Assembly (NCBI RefSeq): GCF_024699275.1 | Contig: NZ_JAILPX010000139.1 | Location: forward strand, 1 to 11,456 | Direction: 5' to 3' | Length of the DNA stretch: 11,456 bases | From: Selenomonas sp. | Lineage (GTDB): Bacteria > Bacillota_C > Negativicutes > Selenomonadales > Selenomonadaceae | Part shown: one piece after another, positions 6,127-11,456 of the stretch | How positions within the stretch are numbered: position 1 is the first letter of the stretch | Layout of the letters: each line of letters opens with the position of its first letter | The notes under the pieces: model-generated | Database searches by the model: none | Seen by the model: only the letters and a program-made list of their open reading frames with translations | Told to the model about the DNA's origin: nothing | Translations under genes and position numbers: made by a program

Positions 6127-6133
6127 AAGGGGG
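6127..6133 (+). promoter_or_regulatory. Ribosome-binding site for the adaptor gene; start ambiguous
   Basis: AAGGGGG lies only 2 nt before the ATG at 6136 but 8 nt before an in-frame TTG at 6142. The TTG may be the real start, which would shorten the adaptor by two residues. Confidence 0.5.
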
Positions 6134-6135
6134 CG

Positions 6136-7254
6136 ATGACGTTGCATAACTTTAACATAAGGGGAAAGAAATTATGGCTGGGCCTGCTGTTAGGAGGAGC
6201 ACTGTTAGGCGGTGTCTTTTGGTGGGGGGCTTCCGAGGAAATGGAGGAAACGAAGCCGGCGGCGGCCATTTCCGTCAGCACGCAGTGGGCGGCGGTAACG
6301 GAGAAACAGCAGGGACTGCGCCTTACCGGCACGGTGGAAGGGCTGACCTCGGCCATCATCAGCAGCCGTTACTCTGGCACGGTGGAGGAACTGACGGTGG
6401 AAAACGGTCAGCGGGTGCAGGCCGGGACACCGCTGTTGCGCACGGACAGTCAGGAGCTGGAGGGTAATGTGCGCATAGCCGAAAATGGTGTGCACAAGGC
6501 GGCGGTGAATCACGATAATATCGCCGTGAATTTGCAGCGCCAGCGCAGCCTTTACGATACGGGCGCCACCTCTAAGCAAAATTTGGATGCGGCCCAGACC
6601 CAATGGGCCACTAGCCGTACGGAAATGGATGATGCGGCCGCAAATCTGGCCATTGCGCAGAAGCGTCTGGCCGATGCCACGGTGACAAGTCCCGTCACCG
6701 GCGTGGTAGCCAATAAAAATGTGACTTTGGGGCAGATGGTTTCTGCAGGCAGCCAGCTGATGACGGTGGAGCAGATTGATGCGGTCTATGTGACAGTGCA
6801 GGTGGAACAGCAGGATATCGATAAGGTGCAGATTGGCAAGGACGCCACGGTGAAGGTGGACACCTACAAGGATAAAAACTTTGCGGGCAAAGTGGCGGTC
6901 ATCAATCCGGTGGCAGGCCGTGACAACCGTCTCTTTACGGTGAAAATCCGGGTGGAAAATCCCGATTTTGCCCTGATGCCCGGCATGTTTGCGGAAGTGA
7001 CGCTGGCGGATGAAGAAGCCAAGCCGGTGCTGACGGTGCCCCGCAGTGCCATGACTTCCCGCAAGGGGCAGAACTATGTGTTCGTGGTAAGTGATGAGGG
7101 CAAGGCCCGACAGGTCACGGTGGAACCCGGTACCTTGTACGATGAGGATTTGGAAATCAAGAGCGGACTGGCAGAAGGCGCGCTGGTGATTACGGATAAT
7201 CTGGATAAAATCAAGGATGGGGACAGTGTGAATGCCTATGGAGGAGAAGGTTAA
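6136..7254 (+). CDS. RND efflux periplasmic adaptor subunit (membrane fusion protein, AcrA/HlyD family)
   Basis: A 372-residue adaptor that links the inner-membrane RND pump to an outer-membrane channel. A single N-terminal hydrophobic segment (about 11-32, rich in Leu and Gly) anchors or exports it; there is no lipobox Cys, unlike AcrA. Then come the first lipoyl half (about 75-105, SGTVEELTVENGQRVQAGTP), an alpha-helical hairpin (about 106-180), the second lipoyl half (VTSPVTGVVANKNVTLGQ), a beta-barrel (about 215-290, ending near ALMPGMFAEVTL) and a membrane-proximal domain to the end. The hairpin is fairly short, as in many adaptors of this group. The stop TAA shares one base with the ATG of the RND gene (TAATG), which indicates translational coupling. 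Start 6136 is used here; TTG 6142 is the alternative. Confidence 0.92.
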   Translation: MTLHNFNIRGKKLWLGLLLGGALLGGVFWWGASEEMEETKPAAAISVSTQWAAVTEKQQGLRLTGTVEGLTSAIISSRYSGTVEELTVENGQRVQAGTPLLRTDSQELEGNVRIAENGVHKAAVNHDNIAVNLQRQRSLYDTGATSKQNLDAAQTQWATSRTEMDDAAANLAIAQKRLADATVTSPVTGVVANKNVTLGQMVSAGSQLMTVEQIDAVYVTVQVEQQDIDKVQIGKDATVKVDTYKDKNFAGKVAVINPVAGRDNRLFTVKIRVENPDFALMPGMFAEVTLADEEAKPVLTVPRSAMTSRKGQNYVFVVSDEGKARQVTVEPGTLYDEDLEIKSGLAEGALVITDNLDKIKDGDSVNAYGGEG

Positions 7255-10200
7255 TGAGTTTGCCGGAACTTAGTATCAAACGGCCGGTACTGGCCACGGT
7301 GATGACGGCGGCTTTGGTGCTGTTGGGAATAGTGAGCCTCTTTAAGCTCAGCATTGCCGAATATCCCAATATGTCCTATCCCTATGTGTCGGTGCAGATT
7401 ACCTATGACGGAGCCCGGCCTGAACAGATGGATGCCCAGATTGTGCGCAAAGTGGAAGAGGCCGTCAGCGAGGCCAAAGGGGTGCGTCATATCACCTCCA
7501 CTTCTACGGAGGGCTCGGCGGATATCGGGGTGGAGTTTGCCATGGAGGTTGACCCTGCCGCCGCCACCCAGGAGGTGCGGGACAAGGTCAATGCCATCAA
7601 GGACGACCTGCCCAAAGGCATCAATGAACCGGTGGTTTCCCGCTTCGACATGAACGCCGACCCGGTGGCGGCCATTGCCATTACTTCGGATAAGCTTTCC
7701 CAGCGGGAACTGTCCATTCTGGTGGAGGAACAGGTAAAACCGGCCATCCAGCAGATTGCCGGCGTGGGCAAACTGTCCGTCTTCGGCGAGGAAAAGCGGG
7801 AAGTGCAGCTCTTGATGCGACCTGAATCTTTGCGGGCTTTTGCGTTGGCGCCTGCAGAGGTGGCGGAAAACATCGAGCAGGGCATCAAGGAGGTGCCCGG
7901 AGGGAATCTGGACAGCGGCACGGCAAAACTTTCCGTGAGCACCAAGTCAAAAATCGTTCGCCCGCAGGATTTTAATAATCTCATGGTGGCGCAGCGGGGC
8001 GGCCAGCCGGTGTATTTCCGGCAGATTGGCGAAGCCAGGGACACCATCAAGGATAGAACTTCTGCAGCCCATTATGATGGCGTGCAGGCCATCGGTATTG
8101 AGGTGGGCAAGCAGTCTGGCGGGAATGCGGTGAAGGTGGCCGCTGCCGTCAAGGAGGAATTGACGAAACTGCAAAAGACGCTGCCGGATTCGGTGCAGGT
8201 GCATCTGGTCCGGGATGATGCTCAGCGCATCAAGGATAGCATGCATGGAGTCTATGAAGACCTCGTTATCGGTGGTATCTTTGCGGTTTTTGTGGTGTTC
8301 CTGTTCTTAGGTGACCTTCGCAGTACGCTTATCAGCGCAGTGACTATCCCCACATCTCTGATTTCCACGTTCTTCTTTATGAATCAGGCGGGCTTTTCCA
8401 TTAATACCATGACCATGCTGGGGCTGTCCCTGGCAATCGGTCTGCTCATAGATGATGCCATCGTGGTGGTGGAAAATATCATCCGCCACCGGGAGCAGGG
8501 GGAAGATCCGCAGGCGGCAGCGGCGTTAGGTACAAAAGAAATCGTGTTGGCGGTTATGGCTACCTCTTTCAGTGTTATTGCCGTATTTATGCCCATGGGT
8601 TTTATGACTGGTTCCGTAGCGGATTTCTTCAAGGAATTCGGTCTGACCATCAGCTTTGCGGTATTGATTTCCCTGTTTATTTCCTTTACGCTGACGCCGA
8701 TGCTGGCCTCGAAGTTCCTGCGGCCAGAGCTGCAGCCTCAGGGATTTATCTGGGAAAAACAGCGGCAGTTCAGCCGTTTCTTCGATACATTGGCCCTGCA
8801 CTATGGGGAACTGCTGACGAAGATTCTGGCCCACCATCGCAGGAAAACCGCCTTGCTGGCAGTGGGGCTTTTTGTTGTCAGTCTTTCCCTGCTGAATTTT
8901 ATCGGCATGGATATGCTGCCCCCCAGCGACAAGGGGCAGTTCACTGTCAAATATGAGTTGCAGGATGGTGTCTCACTGGGCAAGAAAGAGGAGAGCACCC
9001 AGCAGTTAGTGGATATCATCCGCCAGCATCCCGCGGTGGAGCATGTCTATGCTACAAGCTCCGCTACGGATGCCGAAGCCATGTTTGTGAAACTCAAACC
9101 CAAGAAGGAACGGGACAGTCAGACCGAAGTCGTGGCGCAGCTGCGTGAGCAGCTCAACGCTGTTCCTGGGGTGAAAATCTATGTGGAAGGCTTGTCCGAT
9201 TCCGGTGACCGGCCCATTGCCATCAGCCTGACGGGCACGGATATGCAGAAGTTGGGCGAGGCTTCGGATATGGTGGTCAAGGCGTTGGAAGAAATGCCCG
9301 GCGCCACGGATGTGACCAGTTCCTACCGTCCCGGTGCGCCGCGGCTTTCCGTTATGACCAAGGATGCCCGGGCTCACGATTTGGGGGTCAGCAATGAGAC
9401 CATCGGCAATACGGTTTCTACCCTGATTGAAGGGAAGAAAACCGGTAAATTCAGCGATACGGATGAGCAGGTGGATGTGCGTCTGCGCTTGACGGAAAGC
9501 GCCCGGGAAAATCCCAGCCAGCTGAATTTCATTCAGGTGGTGACGGGGCGTACGGATACGGCGGGCAATAAACAACTGGTGCCCCTGTCGGCAGTGGCGG
9601 ACTGGAAATATGAGACCAGTCCTGGCAGCATACGCCGTTATGAACGGCGTATGGAAGTACGTATTTCCGCCAATGTGGATGGCGTTTCCTTAGGAGAGTT
9701 TGAACAGCAGTGGGAGGAAAAACTGGAGCGCTTGCAACTGCCCCCGGGCGTCAGCACGGGCAGTGCCGGTGAGGCCACGGAAATGGACGAAACTATGAAA
9801 AGCATTTTGCAAACGCTGGTGTTGGGCATTGCCTTTATCTTCATGATATTGGCGGCGCAGTTTGAATCCTTCTTAGAGCCCTTGGCTATTATGGCAGCTT
9901 TGCCCTTGGCCTTTATCGGCGCATTAGCCGGTTTGCTTATCTTCGGCAGCGGTTTTTCTATGATTTCGGGCATCGGCATATTGCTGCTGATGGGCCTTGT
10001 GACGAAGAATGCGATTCTGCTGGTGGATTACGCCAAGGAGCGCATGGCCGAAGGCAGGGCGGTTGATGAAGCACTGGTGATGGCGGGCAAGGCCCGCTTC
10101 CGTCCCATATTTATGACTACGGCCGCCATGATGATGGGCATGCTGCCACTGGCCATGGCCTTGGGCCCCGGTGCTGAGGCGCGTGCGCCAATGGCGCACG

Positions 10201-10331
10201 CCATCCTGGGCGGTTTAGTCACCTCGACCATTCTCACATTGGTGGTGATTCCCTGCCTGTACAGCTTGTTGAGGAATGCCCTTGACCACCGTCAGGCAAA
10301 AGATGATATGGTTTCTATTTCCCCTGAATGA
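7254..10331 (+). CDS. RND-family efflux transporter, HAE1 type (AcrB/MexB-like) inner-membrane permease
   Basis: A 1025-residue proton-driven pump, slightly shorter than E. coli AcrB (1049). It shows the duplicated RND plan: TM1 near 12-30, first periplasmic loop about 31-335, TM2-TM7 about 337-552, second periplasmic loop about 555-848, and TM8-TM12 about 852-1010. The proton-relay residues are present: Asp400-Asp401 in TM4 (GLLIDDAIVVVENI) and Lys918 in TM10 (GLVTKNAILLVDYA). N-terminal IKRPVLATVMTAALVLLGI and IAEYPNMSYPYVSVQITYDGA are typical of HAE1. These residues distinguish it from SecDF and from heavy-metal exporters; substrates are most likely amphiphilic drugs, bile-like compounds or similar, but cannot be read from sequence. 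It pairs with the adaptor upstream. No TolC-like channel is encoded in the window, so one must be supplied from elsewhere. Confidence 0.95.
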   Translation: MSLPELSIKRPVLATVMTAALVLLGIVSLFKLSIAEYPNMSYPYVSVQITYDGARPEQMDAQIVRKVEEAVSEAKGVRHITSTSTEGSADIGVEFAMEVDPAAATQEVRDKVNAIKDDLPKGINEPVVSRFDMNADPVAAIAITSDKLSQRELSILVEEQVKPAIQQIAGVGKLSVFGEEKREVQLLMRPESLRAFALAPAEVAENIEQGIKEVPGGNLDSGTAKLSVSTKSKIVRPQDFNNLMVAQRGGQPVYFRQIGEARDTIKDRTSAAHYDGVQAIGIEVGKQSGGNAVKVAAAVKEELTKLQKTLPDSVQVHLVRDDAQRIKDSMHGVYEDLVIGGIFAVFVVFLFLGDLRSTLISAVTIPTSLISTFFFMNQAGFSINTMTMLGLSLAIGLLIDDAIVVVENIIRHREQGEDPQAAAALGTKEIVLAVMATSFSVIAVFMPMGFMTGSVADFFKEFGLTISFAVLISLFISFTLTPMLASKFLRPELQPQGFIWEKQRQFSRFFDTLALHYGELLTKILAHHRRKTALLAVGLFVVSLSLLNFIGMDMLPPSDKGQFTVKYELQDGVSLGKKEESTQQLVDIIRQHPAVEHVYATSSATDAEAMFVKLKPKKERDSQTEVVAQLREQLNAVPGVKIYVEGLSDSGDRPIAISLTGTDMQKLGEASDMVVKALEEMPGATDVTSSYRPGAPRLSVMTKDARAHDLGVSNETIGNTVSTLIEGKKTGKFSDTDEQVDVRLRLTESARENPSQLNFIQVVTGRTDTAGNKQLVPLSAVADWKYETSPGSIRRYERRMEVRISANVDGVSLGEFEQQWEEKLERLQLPPGVSTGSAGEATEMDETMKSILQTLVLGIAFIFMILAAQFESFLEPLAIMAALPLAFIGALAGLLIFGSGFSMISGIGILLLMGLVTKNAILLVDYAKERMAEGRAVDEALVMAGKARFRPIFMTTAAMMMGMLPLAMALGPGAEARAPMAHAILGGLVTSTILTLVVIPCLYSLLRNALDHRQAKDDMVSISPE

Positions 10332-10354
10332 TGTTATACTTGATTCCATTGAGC

Positions 10355-10360
10355 AAGGAG
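10355..10360 (+). promoter_or_regulatory. Ribosome-binding site that decides the TetR start
   Basis: AAGGAG lies 9 nt before the ATG at 10370. An in-frame ATG at 10328 overlaps the RND stop (ATGA) but has no Shine-Dalgarno sequence, and would add a 14-residue leader atypical of the family. Confidence 0.65.
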
Positions 10361-10369
10361 AGAAAAGTT

Positions 10370-10921
10370 ATGGCATTTGATCGTGAAGAATTACTGGAAA
10401 AAATGGCCGGGGCATTGGCTGACAATCCCGGCTGCACCATAAAGGAACTGGCAGACGCCGTAGGCATCAGCAAGGCCAGTCTCCATCGTATCTATACCAA
10501 TAAGCAGAATATCTGTGAACTGCTGGCCGCAGAGGAACGCATGGTGCTGCGGGAAGTGCGGGAGCTGATTCAGGAGGAGCATGAGGACTGGCTGGCGGAT
10601 TTACAGGAGATTATCGAAATATTTGTCAACAATGCCAATTATGTGCGCTGCATGGGTAGGGAAACCTTGCCCTGCAGCCTCAGCGAGGCGGAGTGGGAAG
10701 CATTCGATGGTGTATTGACGAGCTTTTTCCGCCGGGGGAAGGAAGCTGGCATACTGTTGGGGGATTTTTCCTCCACGGATATGAATGATATCTTCTTTGG
10801 ACTGATTACCGGGCTGATTGAGTCTATGGGGATGCGTCAGAGCAACCCGGCTGCTGTTAAGCGGATTGTTTATGAAGCGTTGCTGGGCGGGATTTACCGG
10901 CCGTTGGAGATTCGCAAATAG
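10370..10921 (+). CDS. TetR/AcrR-family transcriptional regulator, probable repressor of the efflux operon
   Basis: A 183-residue all-helical regulator. Residues 5-50 form the TetR DNA-binding domain: LLEKMAGALADNPGCTIKELADAVGISKASLHRIYTNKQN, with helix-turn-helix about 22-45. The rest is a divergent ligand-binding domain (WLADLQEIIEIFVNN, then FFRRGKEAGILLGDFSSTDMNDIFFGLITGLIESM), including one Cys pair region around MGRETLPCSL. It begins 38 nt after the RND stop and is the last gene of the operon, so it would be co-expressed with the pump. The inverted repeat framing the operon promoter at 6060-6126 is its most likely operator, giving negative autoregulation relieved by a pump substrate. 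That link is inferred from arrangement. The HTH reads GISKASLHRIYTNKQN where many TetR proteins have GVSKGTLYHYFKSKE, so it is a diverged member. Confidence 0.88.
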   Translation: MAFDREELLEKMAGALADNPGCTIKELADAVGISKASLHRIYTNKQNICELLAAEERMVLREVRELIQEEHEDWLADLQEIIEIFVNNANYVRCMGRETLPCSLSEAEWEAFDGVLTSFFRRGKEAGILLGDFSSTDMNDIFFGLITGLIESMGMRQSNPAAVKRIVYEALLGGIYRPLEIRK

Positions 10922-10947
10922 GCTGGCTTTTGCAAGAAAGAGTGGTG

Positions 10948-11125
10948 TGGGGCGCCAGTGCTTACTTTTTACCTTTGCGCTAAATGGCTCCCTCGGGAAT
11001 GCCGTTGACTTAGGTGGATGCTCCGGTTACCACGTCGCGGCTTTCAGCGATTGACTTAGATTTTTTCGCTTAGGAGCCAGCCTGCGGCGGCGCGCTACAG
11101 GTAAAAAGCAAGCACTGGCGCCCCA
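10948..11125. repeat. Long imperfect intergenic palindrome, possible mobile palindromic element or structured RNA
   Basis: Arms 10948-10974 and 11099-11125 are reverse complements over 27 bp with one mismatch (A10964 against C11109), separated by 124 nt. Each arm carries GGCGCC and a T5 or A5 tract. Inside, TGGCTCC (10985-10991) pairs with GGAGCCA (11073-11079), extending the fold. Smaller hairpins are possible: GTGG/CCAC (11014-11017 / 11030-11033) and TCGC/GCGA (11035-11038 / 11047-11050). A 9-bp direct repeat TTGACTTAG occurs at 11005-11013 and 11051-11059. No RNA class I know matches. No T-run follows either arm, so it is not a classic terminator, although it lies 26 nt after the tetR stop codon, where the operon should end. 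Confidence 0.7.
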
Positions 11126-11338
11126 AAGGACAGTCTGTTTGTCTTGGCGGAAATTACACCTTTGGCAGTGGCCTCCAGTCTACAAAATACGCCCCCGTCT
11201 GCAGCTAGCAGCAGCTTTTTGTGCGGTCCGCAAAACATGCCCCTGTCGCCTGTATCAACCTGACTTTTTACCTCGATGTTAACCATGTTTCATGATGGAA
11301 ATAACTTGAAATTTTGACAAAAAAATAGTACACTTATA
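11126..11338. other. Noncoding stretch between the palindrome and the last promoter
   Basis: I see no supported gene here. A 63-codon minus-strand frame (11095-11286) exists but has no ribosome-binding site and runs into the right palindrome arm. Present are an 11-nt copy of part of the palindrome's left arm, ACTTTTTACCT (11263-11273), and an 11-bp palindrome around TGCGGTCCGCA (about 11222-11232). The region may be decayed sequence. Confidence 0.45.
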
Positions 11339-11340
11339 TT
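11314..11340 (+). promoter_or_regulatory. Possible promoter with perfect -35
   Basis: TTGACA (11314-11319) is perfect, and TATATT (11335-11340) matches 5 of 6, but the spacer is only 15 bp. It overlaps the better-spaced promoter listed next. Confidence 0.4.
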
Positions 11341-11367
11341 TACTAATTGCCTTTTGCCTGTTACAAT
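11339..11367 (+). promoter_or_regulatory. Promoter for the gene at the right edge
   Basis: TTTACT (11339-11344) and TACAAT (11362-11367) are 17 bp apart, with an extended -10 TG at 11359-11360. Transcription would begin near 11374, about 34 nt before the ATG at 11408. Confidence 0.5.
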
Positions 11368-11407
11368 CAAAGGGTGGTTAAGATATGAGTGAAAGGAGGC
11401 ACGCTGG

Positions 11408-11456
11408 ATGCGATTTTTGGAGGTCTTGGGCGCTTGGGTTATTGCGCGATTGGCCG
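11408..11456 (+). CDS. Start of an unidentified gene, truncated by the right edge
   Basis: Sixteen codons are visible, MRFLEVLGAWVIARLA, before the window ends. The ATG has an excellent ribosome-binding site AAAGGAGG (11392-11399) at 8-nt spacing and a plausible promoter upstream. The peptide is hydrophobic with a single Arg near its end, as at the start of a membrane protein; MlaE/YrbE-type ABC permeases sometimes begin in a similar way, but sixteen residues are too few to name it. An upstream ATG at 11385 in another frame contains the ribosome-binding site within its reading frame and looks less likely. Confidence 0.6.
   Translation, partial: MRFLEVLGAWVIARLA

Noticed and set aside
9006..9575. 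189-codon minus-strand frame inside the RND gene (similar frames at 7487-8050 and 1455-1970)
   Set aside because: Wholly contained in conserved coding sequence on the other strand, with no recognisable domain.
10818..11054. 78-codon plus-strand frame from the end of tetR into the palindrome
   Set aside because: It starts inside tetR in another frame without a ribosome-binding site and reads through the inverted repeat; most likely spurious.
11051..11068. TTGACTTAGATTTTTT inside the palindrome as a promoter -35
   Set aside because: TTGACT is a fair -35 box, but no matching -10 lies 16-18 bp downstream, where the sequence is GC-rich.
10922..11140. Intrinsic terminator after tetR
   Set aside because: The long palindrome could stop transcription, but neither arm is followed by a T-run and no compact GC-rich hairpin with a U-tract is present.
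1..11456. CRISPR arrays, tRNA or rRNA genes, transposase genes
   Set aside because: No regularly spaced repeats, no cloverleaf or rRNA-like sequence and no transposase motif were seen on either strand.

Overview
The window most likely comes from a diderm Firmicute of the class Negativicutes, something like Selenomonas or a close relative. This is an inference. The ribosome-binding sites are strong and Firmicute-like (AAAGGAGG type), and a PRD-type PTS regulator sits beside a complete RND tripartite-pump inner-membrane module, which implies an outer membrane. I cannot fix the species from sequence alone.

Layout. Positions 1-260 (minus strand) hold the first 86 codons of an exported VanX/DdpX-like D-Ala-D-Ala dipeptidase. 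A divergent gap of about 230 nt follows, with a good promoter facing right. Positions 489-6004 form one plus-strand operon: a PRD/EIIB-containing regulator, a stand-alone PTS EIIA of the fructose/mannitol type, a class II ketose-bisphosphate aldolase, a fructose-type EIIB, a fructose-type EIIC, and a second, divergent class II aldolase. It closes with a clear intrinsic terminator at 6013-6050. The predicted logic is that the PTS imports and phosphorylates a ketose-like sugar, the aldolases split the phosphorylated product, and the regulator senses PTS flux through its PRD and EIIB domains. No sugar-phosphate kinase or isomerase is present, so the substrate and the true aldolase reaction are open.

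Positions 6060-10921 hold a second plus-strand operon: membrane-fusion adaptor, HAE1-type RND transporter, TetR-family regulator. It is a multidrug or amphiphile efflux module with its repressor encoded last. Its promoter (TTGACT / extended TATTAT, 17-bp spacer) is framed by a 20-bp inverted repeat with one mismatch, the obvious candidate operator for the TetR protein. No outer-membrane channel gene is in the window.

Positions 10922-11407 are a noncoding stretch of 486 nt. It is dominated by a 27-bp inverted repeat with one mismatch (10948-10974 / 11099-11125), whose 124-nt interior contains further small stems and a 9-bp direct repeat. This looks like a palindromic intergenic element or structured RNA and is the least explained sequence here. 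Promoter-like sequences at about 11314-11367 lead into the start of a new gene at 11408 that runs off the right edge.

The gene families are all recognisable. The points most worth a second look are the two-aldolase, kinase-less PTS operon with altered signature residues, the framed efflux promoter, and the intergenic palindrome.
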